A stretch of 10,455 nt of DNA, taken from contig JAPOLF010000009.1 in NCBI GenBank assembly GCA_029977305.1, forward strand, positions 8,486 to 18,940, written 5' to 3'. The DNA comes from a bacterium (GTDB lineage Bacteria > Chloroflexota > Chloroflexia > Thermomicrobiales > UBA6265). Position 1 is the first letter of the stretch. The number at the start of each line of letters is the position of its first letter. Below the pieces are notes generated by a model. The model was not told where the DNA came from, searched no databases, and was given only the letters and a program-made list of their open reading frames with translations. The translations under genes were made by a program, and so were the position numbers. This document shows positions 1 through 6,319 of the stretch, in pieces.

Positions 1-19
1 CTGGAGATCGTTTCGTGTC

Positions 20-48
20 TTGACACTTGTCAACCCACACTCTAGCGT
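20..48 (+). promoter_or_regulatory. Predicted sigma70-type promoter of the sdh operon with embedded palindrome
   Basis: A perfect -35 box TTGACA (20-25) is followed after 17 bases by TAGCGT (43-48), which matches three of six -10 consensus positions including the key first, second and last. Transcription would start near base 55 and leave a leader of about 80 bases before sdhA. The -35 box is one arm of a perfect inverted repeat, TTGACA-CT-TGTCAA (20-33). The overlapping GTGTC-TT-GACAC (15-26) makes three TGTC half-sites in alternating orientation at six-base intervals. A regulator binding here would occlude RNA polymerase, so repression is the natural inference. The regulator is unknown. Confidence 0.55.
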
Positions 49-133
49 TCACCCACAGGCGTCCGTGGCTGCTGATCGATGGCTTTCCCGGGCAGAATGG
101 TGTCGTGTCATCGTGCACGAAAGGGAGTGCTTC

Positions 134-1864
134 ATGGCTTACCACCGATTTGACGCGGTCATCGTCGGAGCCGGCGGCGCCGGCCTGATGGCGGCGATCC
201 AACTGGCCGGGAAGGCCAACATCGCGGTGGTCAGCAAGCTCTACCCGCCGCGGTCGCACACGGGTGCGGCGCAAGGTGGCATCAGCGCGGCTCTCGGGAA
301 CACGGAAGAAGACCACTGGCAGTGGCACATGTTCGACACCGTGAAGGGTGGCGATTACCTCGTCGACCAGGATGCCGCGGAAGTGCTCGCACGCGAAGCC
401 ATCGACGCGGTGCTGGAACTCGAGCACATGGGGTTGCCGTTCAACCGCACCCCGGACGGCCGGATTGACCAACGTCGCTTCGGGGGTCACACGCGCAACT
501 TCGGCGAAGGTCCGGTGCGCCGCGCCTGCTACGCCGCCGATCGCACCGGTCACATGATCATCCAGACCCTCTACCAGCAGGGCATCAAGCACAACGTCAA
601 CTTCCTCGACGAGCACTTCCTGCTCGATCTCCTCATGAGCGACGACGGGTCTGCCTGCGGCGTAGTGACCATGGAGATCAAGACGGGCGAGATCCACGTG
701 ATCCACGCCAAGACCGTGCTCATCGCGAGCGGCGGTTACGGTCGAGTCTGGAAGATCACTTCGAACGCGCTTGCCGGAACCGGCGACGGCATGGCGGTCG
801 CCTACCGCCGAGGCGTCCCGCTGATGGACATGGAGTTCTACCAGTTCCACCCGACGGGGCTGTACAAGCTCGGCATCCTCCTCTCGGAGGCGGCTCGCGG
901 CGAGGGTGGCATCGTCCGCAACTCCGAAGGCGAGGCATTCGCTGCTCGCTACGCCCCGACCCTCAAAGACCTCGCCCCGCGCGACATGATGTCCCGTTTC
1001 ATCTATCAGGAAGTGAAGGAAGGGCGCGGGATCGACGGCAAGGACTACGTCCACATGGATCTCACCCACCTGCCGCCGGAAGTCATCGACGCCAAGCTTC
1101 CCGACATCACCGACTTCGCCCGGACCTATCTCGGGGTTGAACCGAAGACGGAGTTGATCCCCATTCAGCCGACGGCCCATTACGCGATGGGTGGCGTCCC
1201 GACGAACATCGATGCTCAGGTCATCCGCGACGAAGCCGGCCACGTGATTCCGGGCCTCTACGCCGCAGGCGAGTCTGCGTGTGTCTCGGTGCACGGGGCG
1301 AACCGACTCGGCACCAACTCACTGGTCGACCTCGTCGTCTTCGGTCGTCGCGCAGGCAAGCACATGCTCCAGGCGATCCAAGAATCGGAACTGCCGCCGC
1401 TGCCGAAGGATCCGGAGGCTTTTGCGCGCGCCCAGGTGGACGCACTCCTCACCAGCACCGGCGGTGAAAACATCGCTGAACTCCGCGCCAAGATGCAGGA
1501 GTTCATGATGGACAAGGTCTCGGTGGTGCGAGACAACGACGGGTTGATCTCCGCCAAGGAGGACCTGGCCGAGGTGCGCCGGGCCTATCGCCACATCAGC
1601 CTCGATGACAAGGGCAAGGTGTTCAACACCGATCTGCTCGAGGCCTTCGAGCTCGGTTGCATGATTGATTGCGCCGAGGCGACGATCGAAGGCGCCCTTG
1701 CCCGCACCGAATCGCGCGGCGCCCATTACCGCGATGATTTCCAGGCCCGCGATGACGCGAACTGGCTCGCCCACACCATGGTCTACAAGGGGTCCGGCGG
1801 GTTGGAGATGCGCAAGAAGCCGGTGGTGATCACCGAGTTCCAGCCCAAGGAGCGCAAGTACTAA
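134..1864 (+). CDS. sdhA: Succinate dehydrogenase flavoprotein subunit
   Basis: Catalytic subunit of complex II; it oxidises succinate to fumarate on a covalent FAD and passes electrons to SdhB at the inner face of the membrane. The 576-residue product is the usual SdhA length. An N-terminal dinucleotide-binding motif GAGGAG lies at residues 12-17. The RSHTGAAQGG segment contains His42, the expected covalent FAD attachment site. Active-site residues line up with the family: His239 (FHPTG), Arg283 (PRDMM, the proton-shuttle arginine, 44 residues after His239 as in E. coli), His349 (HYAMGG) and Arg391 (NRLGTNS). I chose ATG 134 because it is preceded by GGGAG at good spacing and starts MAYHRFDAV just before the FAD fold. 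The reading frame is open back to base 20, but those extra residues look non-coding and overlap the promoter. sdhB follows after 48 bases. The subunit could be read as a fumarate reductase, but SDH is favoured by close similarity of its partner to actinobacterial SdhB. Confidence 0.97.
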   Translation: MAYHRFDAVIVGAGGAGLMAAIQLAGKANIAVVSKLYPPRSHTGAAQGGISAALGNTEEDHWQWHMFDTVKGGDYLVDQDAAEVLAREAIDAVLELEHMGLPFNRTPDGRIDQRRFGGHTRNFGEGPVRRACYAADRTGHMIIQTLYQQGIKHNVNFLDEHFLLDLLMSDDGSACGVVTMEIKTGEIHVIHAKTVLIASGGYGRVWKITSNALAGTGDGMAVAYRRGVPLMDMEFYQFHPTGLYKLGILLSEAARGEGGIVRNSEGEAFAARYAPTLKDLAPRDMMSRFIYQEVKEGRGIDGKDYVHMDLTHLPPEVIDAKLPDITDFARTYLGVEPKTELIPIQPTAHYAMGGVPTNIDAQVIRDEAGHVIPGLYAAGESACVSVHGANRLGTNSLVDLVVFGRRAGKHMLQAIQESELPPLPKDPEAFARAQVDALLTSTGGENIAELRAKMQEFMMDKVSVVRDNDGLISAKEDLAEVRRAYRHISLDDKGKVFNTDLLEAFELGCMIDCAEATIEGALARTESRGAHYRDDFQARDDANWLAHTMVYKGSGGLEMRKKPVVITEFQPKERKY

Positions 1865-1912
1865 CCGAGGCCGCGCGATTCCGCGACCACGCAGCAGCGA
1901 ACGAGGTGCCAG

Positions 1913-2617
1913 GTGCAGTACACGATTCGGATCAAGCGGTACAACCCGGAAGTGGATGTCAAACCGCACTTCAAGGAGTACACGGTCGAAGCTGAGGGCA
2001 ATGACCGGGTGCTCGATGCCCTCAACATGATCAAGTGGAACCAGGACGGCACCCTCACCTACCGGCGCTCCTGTGCGCACGGGATCTGCGGGTCGGATGC
2101 GATGCGGATCAACGGGCGAAACCGCCTCGCGTGCAAAGTCCTGATGCAAGAACTTGGCAAGAAGATCACCATCGAGCCGCTGATCGGCTTCAAGGTGATC
2201 AAGGACATGGTTGTCGACATGGAGCCGTTCTTCAACAGCTACAAGTCGATCAAGCCCTATCTGATCACGGGAGACGCCCCGAGCTCCGGCGAGCGGCGGC
2301 AGTCTCCCGAGGACCGCGAGCGATTCGACGACACCACGAAGTGCATTCTCTGCGCCTCGTGCACCACTGCCTGCCCGATAACCTGGACGAATGAGCAGTT
2401 CGTCGGGCCGGCGGCGATCGTCAACGCCCATCGCTTCATCTTCGACAGCCGGGACACCGGAGCTGGTGAGCGCCTGCGCATCCTGAACCAGCAGTCCGGC
2501 GTCTGGCGCTGCCGAACGGTCTTCAACTGCACTGATGCCTGCCCGCGCGGGATTGAGGTGACGCGCGCGATCGAGGAAGTGAAGCGGTCGCTCCTGATCG
2601 AGCAAGTCGCGTACTAG
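1913..2617 (+). CDS. sdhB: Succinate dehydrogenase iron-sulfur subunit
   Basis: Electron-transfer subunit carrying three Fe-S clusters that link the flavin of SdhA to quinone. The product is 234 residues. The [2Fe-2S] site is Cys54, Cys59, Asp62 and Cys74; Asp in the third position also occurs in E. coli SdhB. The second domain has CILCASCTTACP with Cys144, Cys147, Cys150 and Cys154, then Cys200, Cys206 and Cys210 in the CRTVFNCTDACPRG region. This is the standard ligand set for one [4Fe-4S] and one [3Fe-4S] cluster. After CP the sequence reads ITWTNEQF: Trp158 is kept, while the next position, a quinone-contacting Trp in the E. coli and mitochondrial enzymes, is Thr, as I recall for mycobacterial SdhB. 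The start is GTG at 1913, with GAGG seven bases upstream. It lies 48 bases after sdhA and 14 bases before the next gene, so all three are probably one transcript. Confidence 0.97.
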   Translation: MQYTIRIKRYNPEVDVKPHFKEYTVEAEGNDRVLDALNMIKWNQDGTLTYRRSCAHGICGSDAMRINGRNRLACKVLMQELGKKITIEPLIGFKVIKDMVVDMEPFFNSYKSIKPYLITGDAPSSGERRQSPEDRERFDDTTKCILCASCTTACPITWTNEQFVGPAAIVNAHRFIFDSRDTGAGERLRILNQQSGVWRCRTVFNCTDACPRGIEVTRAIEEVKRSLLIEQVAY

Positions 2618-2631
2618 GGACGATCGACGAC

Positions 2632-3075
2632 ATGGGCGGACTGTTCACCCACCTCTTCTCGCCACCGCCTCCGGAGGACGTGTTCCATCCGGCGGCGATG
2701 GTGCTGTTTCTGCTGTTTCTTGTCGGGTTGACCGCGTCTGTGGTGATGTCCGGCAAGGCTGCGGGGCGATTCGTGGCGCATCCTGTTCCGCGGGAGGCGA
2801 TCCAGCACATTGCGGGGGTCTGCGCCTACATCTGCGGTGCCGCAGTGTTCTTCTTCGTGATCCGATTCCTGCAGATCAACCCGTTCAGTTTTGGGTGCCC
2901 GTTTTGGATCTGGTTGTGCGTGATCGCACTGATCGTGTATTTGGTACGGGAGCGACTGCGCTGGAACCTCGTGATGGCGGAAGCCGTTGCCAAACACGAC
3001 AAGCAGCAGGTCAAGCAGCAGTATCTCCAAGCCGCAAAAGACAACGCGGCTCAGCGAAAACGCCGATCTGCCTGA
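2632..3075 (+). CDS. Three-helix membrane protein of unknown function in the sdh operon
   Basis: I do not recognise this 147-residue protein. It has a proline-rich start (SPPPPEDVF), three predicted membrane segments (about residues 21-41, 60-80 and 90-106), and a hydrophilic, Lys/Arg/Gln-rich tail (106-147) ending QRKRRSA. The basic tail suggests it faces the cytoplasm, with the N-terminus outside. Histidines occur at 7, 19, 50, 59 and 122; His59 is at the entry of the second helix. It starts 14 bases after the sdhB stop with only a weak GGGA upstream, so translational coupling to sdhB is likely. Size and helix number resemble one subunit of a two-subunit SdhC/SdhD anchor, but I see none of the SdhC N-terminal signature and no clear haem-ligand histidine in the middle of a helix. 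Alternatives are an accessory or unrelated membrane protein. Coding status is well supported by operon position and composition; function is not. Confidence 0.75.
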   Translation: MGGLFTHLFSPPPPEDVFHPAAMVLFLLFLVGLTASVVMSGKAAGRFVAHPVPREAIQHIAGVCAYICGAAVFFFVIRFLQINPFSFGCPFWIWLCVIALIVYLVRERLRWNLVMAEAVAKHDKQQVKQQYLQAAKDNAAQRKRRSA

Positions 3076-3100
3076 GACTGGATTCTCGCTGGAATGCGAC

Positions 3101-3125
3101 GCGCCCCGCTCGATGAGCGGGGCGC
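3101..3125. terminator. Perfect 11-bp stem-loop between the converging sdh operon and SRP RNA gene
   Basis: GCGCCCCGCTC (3101-3111), loop GAT, then GAGCGGGGCGC (3115-3125) form a perfect 11-bp GC-rich hairpin. It begins 25 bases after the stop of the last sdh-operon gene and sits one base beyond the 3' end of the SRP RNA helix on the other strand. It is therefore placed to end transcription from both sides. Neither strand has a real T-tract after the stem (only GTTT on the plus side), so intrinsic termination is not certain. It might instead protect or define RNA 3' ends. Confidence 0.6.
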
Positions 3126-3126
3126 A

Positions 3127-3331
3127 GATGTTTCCGTCCCGGTCCGACCCTGCGGATGTTCCGACTCCGCTTGCTCCGGTCGGGCTTCCCCGAACCACCC
3201 GAGGAGATCGACTTACGGCTGCTACCTTCCGGTCCTGACCGGGTTCACCGTTCCTCGCCGGTCCGGGACCCTTCCATCACCACTGCGCTGCGACAGCGAC
3301 TCACACAGGGCCGGGCCGGGACGGACACATC
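3127..3331 (-). ncRNA. ffs: Signal recognition particle RNA (4.5S-like), extended form
   Basis: RNA of the signal recognition particle, which binds Ffh and targets membrane proteins to the translocon. On the minus strand, bases 3240-3218 read GGTCAGGACC-GGAA-GGTAGCAGC, the near-invariant helix 8 with the GGAA tetraloop and the Ffh-binding internal loop, preceded by GTGAACCC. Flanking arms continue the rod: CGAGGA with TCCTCG, and CCCGGACC with GGTTCGGG. This core spans about 3181-3273, the size of a small bacterial SRP RNA. However, 3331-3304 pairs with 3127-3154 over 28 positions with only two mismatches and two G-T pairs, implying a rod of about 205 nt. I see no clear Alu-domain sequence. 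A short hairpin CGCTG-TCG-CAGCG (3298-3286) lies inside. Identity is secure; the ends are inferred from pairing and from the promoter upstream, and a 5' extension to about 3348 is possible. Confidence 0.9.
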
Positions 3332-3353
3332 AGGCACGCGAGGTGCCCCCCGA

Positions 3354-3382
3354 AGTCTACGAGGCGCAGGAGGCAGCGTCAA
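3354..3382 (-). promoter_or_regulatory. Predicted promoter of the SRP RNA
   Basis: On the minus strand TTGACG (3382-3377) is followed by exactly 17 bases and then TAGACT (3359-3354), a good sigma70-type match. Initiation six to seven bases later would fall in the run of G at 3350-3346, a little upstream of the paired 5' arm of the SRP RNA. The promoter lies just beyond the stop codon of the ferredoxin gene, so the RNA has its own start rather than depending on read-through. A small hairpin GGCAC-CTCGC-GTGCC lies at the start of the predicted transcript and may be trimmed. Confidence 0.65.
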
Positions 3383-3393
3383 AGCAAACCCGT

Positions 3394-3753
3394 CTACTCC
3401 GGGGGAAGCGCATGGTCAGCCGGCCATGGCTTCGGCTCGGGACCCGGATCACCCATGTCGGGGTGATCTTTGAGCCGACCGAGCACATCGACGGTGAGAT
3501 CGTCACGCACTTGCACCTGGCAGCTGAGACGGAGGTTGTCCGGGCGGTCAGCAATTCGTTCAAGGCGTTCGCGCTCGGCATCCGTCATCGGCCCGGCGTC
3601 GCCTGCGAGGATCAGCACCTTGCAGGTGGCGCATCGGGCATTGCCCCCGCAGCGGTGAAGAATGTCACAACCCGCATGCTCGATCGCCAGTACGAGGCGA
3701 TCTCCCTCTGCGCATTCCGTGGTTCCCACATCCTTAATTGTCACGGTTGGCAC
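3394..3753 (-). CDS. [2Fe-2S] ferredoxin
   Basis: Small soluble electron carrier of the beta-grasp ferredoxin fold. Numbered from the chosen start, the cluster ligands are Cys35, Cys41, Cys44 and Cys78, giving C-x5-C-x2-C-x33-C in the context RCGGNARCATCKV and LSCQV. Two further cysteines (14 and 29) lie outside the motif. The C-terminal end after about residue 95 is proline-rich and probably disordered. I chose GTG 3753 because AGGAG lies eight bases before it; an in-frame GTG at 3762 would overlap that ribosome-binding site. The product is 119 residues. It starts about 20 bases after the stop of the neighbouring 140-residue gene, so the two are probably co-transcribed. The electron donor and acceptor cannot be read from the sequence. 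Confidence 0.9.
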   Translation of the reverse strand: MPTVTIKDVGTTECAEGDRLVLAIEHAGCDILHRCGGNARCATCKVLILAGDAGPMTDAERERLERIADRPDNLRLSCQVQVRDDLTVDVLGRLKDHPDMGDPGPEPKPWPADHALPPE

Positions 3754-3774
3754 GAATGGCACTCCTGTCTCGCC

Positions 3775-4197
3775 CTAGGCGTGAAATCTGCTGCCCCCGG
3801 TGATGCGTTGCCGGAAGCGATCCGAGAAATCGGCGGCATGGGGACCAGTCAAGGCAACCACGCCCAAGTGTCCGCGTCGCTGCGAGCCAGTGAGAAACGG
3901 GTACTTCAACCCCGAAGAATCGAACTGCCGCTCAGCGAAGAAGACTTCCTCCGAGATGCGAGCGAAGATCGCGTAGGCGAGTTGATCTGCGGTCATCAGA
4001 TCTGGGACCGGGGTGTCTACCCAGAACCGCACCTGCACCTCGCCATCCGTGATCTCGGGCTCTCCCATGAGCAGCAACCCGTCCAAGCCTTGCACCAGCG
4101 CCTCGACTTCCGCCGAGAAGCGGAGATTGGCATCCGGATCACGACCCCACTCATCGCCGAATTGGCCGCGGAGCGCTGCCAGGATTTCATCGCGCAT
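3775..4197 (-). CDS. Hypothetical protein upstream of a ferredoxin gene
   Basis: I do not recognise this family. The product from ATG 4197 is 140 residues, soluble, acidic in its first half and basic near its end, with no membrane segment, signal peptide or cysteine. It opens with an amphipathic stretch (MRDEILAALRGQFGDEW), continues through an alternating segment (EITDGEVQVRFWVDTPVP) and ends TGGSRFHA. This hints at a small alpha/beta fold. The frame is open to a GTG at 4230, which would add 11 residues. I prefer ATG 4197 because a -10-like box at 4244-4239 would place transcription initiation near 4232, but a leaderless start at the GTG cannot be excluded. It is followed closely by the [2Fe-2S] ferredoxin, which suggests a shared redox task. 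Confidence 0.75.
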   Translation of the reverse strand: MRDEILAALRGQFGDEWGRDPDANLRFSAEVEALVQGLDGLLLMGEPEITDGEVQVRFWVDTPVPDLMTADQLAYAIFARISEEVFFAERQFDSSGLKYPFLTGSQRRGHLGVVALTGPHAADFSDRFRQRITGGSRFHA

Positions 4198-4237
4198 GGT
4201 GGTGGCGTCCCCGGCCGAGCTCGCGATCACGAGTTCC

Positions 4238-4273
4238 TATACTACCCAATGCACTGGGATCGTACCGATCCCA
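4238..4273. promoter_or_regulatory. Divergent promoter region with palindromic operator candidate
   Basis: The 4198-4304 gap separates two divergent transcripts. A plus-strand -10-like box TATACT (4238-4243) overlaps a minus-strand one, TAGTAT (4244-4239). Neither has a good -35 box at 17 bases. Right beside them is the perfect palindrome TGGGATCG-TAC-CGATCCCA (4255-4273). It covers the place of the minus-strand -35 and the first transcribed bases on the plus strand, so one bound protein could control both directions. The boxes are only single-site matches; the palindrome is seen directly. Confidence 0.45.
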
Positions 4274-4304
4274 CAGCACCACGTCGCTACGGTGAGGAGC
4301 CATC

Positions 4305-5468
4305 ATGCCGTCGCCATCTGATCTGGCTGAAGAGATTCCGGCGCGGATCAGGCGTGCCCAGAGCCTCGCAGGCGAGGCAGGATGCGACGCGCTCCTGGTT
4401 ATGGGGCGCTCGTTCTACGATCGACCGGGCAACCTCGCCTACCTGACCAACCACTTCCCGCCCTTCCCGGCATCGGTGTTCGACGAGGAGTTCCGCGGAC
4501 TTGGGCATGGGATCTTGCTCCTTCCGGCACACGGGGAACCGGTGCTGATCACCGATCCCCGCGGTGCGCGCCGTGACCTTGTGCCGATCGCCGACGTCCG
4601 ATCCGCTGGCGATCTCGTCAGTTCGCTCGCCCGGGCCATCCGTGATCGTGGGCTGGATCGCACCGTGATCGGCGTGGTCGACGATGACATCCTGCCCTCC
4701 GCAATGGAGCGATCGTTGCGCGATTCATTCCCCGGCGCTGAATTCCGCCCCGTGCCGGGGTTGCTGGATGTCCTGCGTCGGATCAAGTCACCGCGCGAAA
4801 TCGCCCAACTCCGGGATGCCGCCATCTGCGCCGATGCGGGATTGATGGCCGCGGTGGAGGCGATTCAACGACCTGGCATCACCGAGCGCGAGGTGTGCGC
4901 CATCGGAACCGCCGCGTGCTTGCGTGCCGGGGCGGATTTCGTCCGTTATTTCCGCGTGCACTCCGGCCCGTGGTCCGCAGTGGGGTCCCGGTGGCCGCCA
5001 GCGACGGATCGCCCGATCAACGCGGGGGAGATCGTGGTCCTGGATGCGATCGGCGCGGTCGACGGGTATGGGTTCGATGTGAATCGCACCACCGTCTGCG
5101 GGACACCGGATGATGACACTCGCGTGTTCCTCGACGCCGTTGATCACGCCACCGCTGCCGCGGTGGCAGCCGCGGTGGCCGGCCGTGAGGCCTCCGACAT
5201 CCACCGGGCATCGTGCAAGGCGTATGAGCCATCACCGTGGTCCGGACTGGTCGGCTCGATGGTCGGGCACGGGTTGGGGATCGAAACGGTGGAACTCCCC
5301 TACCTCACCTCCGACGCGACGGACACCATGCTGCCGGGCATGGTGTTGTGCATCGAACCGGGGATCTTCATCGCCGGGGAGCGCGGAGCGGCGATTGAAC
5401 AGGAGGTGGTGATCCGGGATGGCGGTCCTCCCGAGATCCTGACACCCACCCCCACCAAACTCTGGTAG
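4305..5468 (+). CDS. M24-family metallohydrolase (Xaa-Pro aminopeptidase-like)
   Basis: Two-domain protein of 387 residues: a creatinase-like N-terminal domain (about 1-150) and a C-terminal pita-bread domain. The five expected dimetal ligands are present: Asp247 (VVLDAIG), Asp258 (GFDVNRT), His322 (GHGLGIE), Glu351 (CIEPGIF) and Glu365 (AAIEQEV). Such enzymes usually remove an N-terminal residue before proline. Here, however, the HE histidine that normally follows seven residues after the ligand histidine is Val329. The usual PHY histidine segment is replaced by HSGPWSAVGSRWPP. The substrate is therefore doubtful; some M24 members cleave non-peptide bonds. The start at ATG 4305 has GAGGAG five bases upstream. 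A small zinc-protein gene follows at 31 bases in the same direction. No signal peptide is visible, so it should be cytoplasmic. Confidence 0.9.
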   Translation: MPSPSDLAEEIPARIRRAQSLAGEAGCDALLVMGRSFYDRPGNLAYLTNHFPPFPASVFDEEFRGLGHGILLLPAHGEPVLITDPRGARRDLVPIADVRSAGDLVSSLARAIRDRGLDRTVIGVVDDDILPSAMERSLRDSFPGAEFRPVPGLLDVLRRIKSPREIAQLRDAAICADAGLMAAVEAIQRPGITEREVCAIGTAACLRAGADFVRYFRVHSGPWSAVGSRWPPATDRPINAGEIVVLDAIGAVDGYGFDVNRTTVCGTPDDDTRVFLDAVDHATAAAVAAAVAGREASDIHRASCKAYEPSPWSGLVGSMVGHGLGIETVELPYLTSDATDTMLPGMVLCIEPGIFIAGERGAAIEQEVVIRDGGPPEILTPTPTKLW

Positions 5469-5499
5469 GCTTGTGGGCAACACGACGGGAGGGTTCACC

Positions 5500-5739
5500 G
5501 TGCAGCGGGTTCTCGACATCATCCTGCGACGCGAGCGAGACGTTCCGGCAATTCCCAATTGCCCGGATCATCACGTCGATATGCGCCTTCGGGGCAAGCA
5601 AGGACGACCAACGCGTTTCTCCTACCAGACGGAAGAGGAGTACACGCTGATCTACTACTGCCCGGTTGAGAAGTGCAACCAAACCGCCACGGTTCAGCAG
5701 GTGAAGACGCAGATCCCGGTTCCGGGTGAAGCCCCGTAG
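5500..5739 (+). CDS. Small putative zinc-binding protein
   Basis: A 79-residue protein I cannot assign to a named family. It contains CPDHH (Cys21, His24) and, 30 residues later, YYCPVEKC (Cys54, Cys59). These four residues could bind one zinc ion like a treble-clef or zinc-ribbon knuckle. The region between them is basic (MRLRGKQGRPTR) and then acidic (TEEEY). The start is GTG 5500, which has GGGAGGG about seven bases upstream. An in-frame GTG at 5473 adds nine residues but lacks such a site and nearly abuts the preceding stop. It follows the M24 gene by 31 bases and converges with the SUF operon end 23 bases away. A nucleic-acid or protein-binding role is possible but unproven. Confidence 0.75.
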   Translation: MQRVLDIILRRERDVPAIPNCPDHHVDMRLRGKQGRPTRFSYQTEEEYTLIYYCPVEKCNQTATVQQVKTQIPVPGEAP

Positions 5740-5762
5740 CGGCCGGAGTTCGCGCGTCGCGG

Positions 5763-6299
5763 CTAGCCGCGGATGTTCTCCCCTTGGTAGATGCCGCGGT
5801 ACCCCTCGGCAACCTCACGCGCCAACTTGATGAAAACCAGTTGCAGCAGACGGGCGTCTCGCTGCACCCGGAATCCTGATGGGTTGGCGACATTCAGCAG
5901 TGAGGTCGAGCGGCCGTTGTACCCGGCGTCCCAGACGGCGGTGTGCAACGTCACCCCGCACCGGCACAGGCTCGATCGCGGACGACCGAATGCCATCATG
6001 TCCTTCGGCAGGTTGACGATCTCATTGAAGACCACCTGGTAGACACCTGGGCCGAGCGTGACGAACCCGTCATCATCGAACGGTAGCGGGTCCACATCGG
6101 GAAGCACCCGACCGGCATTGTCTGCCGCGAGGATGCCTTGCCCGTGGATGGCAGAGACGGTCTGCAGCGAGAGGTCGACGCCATTCGGCTGGACCTGCTG
6201 CTCGAGGTCGAGAACGTTGCTCAAGAGTCGCTGCTCGCCCGCGATGAGCGCAAGCAAATCCTCTCTCCCGAGCACGGCACCCTGCATCTGATCGTCCAT
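5763..6299 (-). CDS. dUTPase / dCTP deaminase-family protein
   Basis: Nucleotide-pool enzyme of the all-beta dUTPase superfamily; 178 residues, close to the usual size for archaeal-type dUTPases and dCTP deaminases. Family motifs in order are QPNGVDLSL (37-45), RPRSSLCRCGV (106-116), WDAGYNG (123-129) and a C-terminal GYRGIYQGE (166-174). In dCTP deaminases a catalytic Glu sits in the segment following the D-x-G-x-x-G motif (LEF/LEL); here the aligned region reads STSLLNVAN, with Asn136 where I place that Glu. A diphosphatase on dUTP is thus more likely than a deaminase. The start is ATG 6299, with GAGGAGGT seven to eight bases upstream. The frame is open to 6323, where it would overlap the Rieske stop. 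It is the last gene of the SUF transcript, 20 bases after the Rieske gene. Family is certain to me; the reaction is inferred. Confidence 0.85.
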   Translation of the reverse strand: MDDQMQGAVLGREDLLALIAGEQRLLSNVLDLEQQVQPNGVDLSLQTVSAIHGQGILAADNAGRVLPDVDPLPFDDDGFVTLGPGVYQVVFNEIVNLPKDMMAFGRPRSSLCRCGVTLHTAVWDAGYNGRSTSLLNVANPSGFRVQRDARLLQLVFIKLAREVAEGYRGIYQGENIRG

Positions 6300-6319
6300 G
6301 GTGGCTGACCTCCTCGTCG

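Noticed and set aside
20..133. N-terminal extension of SdhA to base 20
   Set aside because: The first codon of the extension overlaps the -35 box, the added residues resemble no SdhA, and ATG 134 has a good ribosome-binding site.
1319..2605. Long minus-strand open frame (428 codons) opposite sdhA and sdhB
   Set aside because: It lies antisense to two certain genes. In GC-rich DNA the complementary frame is often open by chance, and its product looks like low-complexity Arg/Leu/Ala-rich sequence.
3094..4446. Plus-strand open frame of 450 codons
   Set aside because: It runs through the stem-loop, the SRP RNA and antisense to the ferredoxin and its partner gene, then into the M24 gene in the wrong frame. 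No motif supports it.
5758..5771. Perfect palindrome CGCGGCTAGCCGCG at the convergent gene end
   Set aside because: It has no loop and no T-tract, and half of it is coding sequence including the stop codon, so it is not a credible terminator; probably chance in GC-rich DNA.
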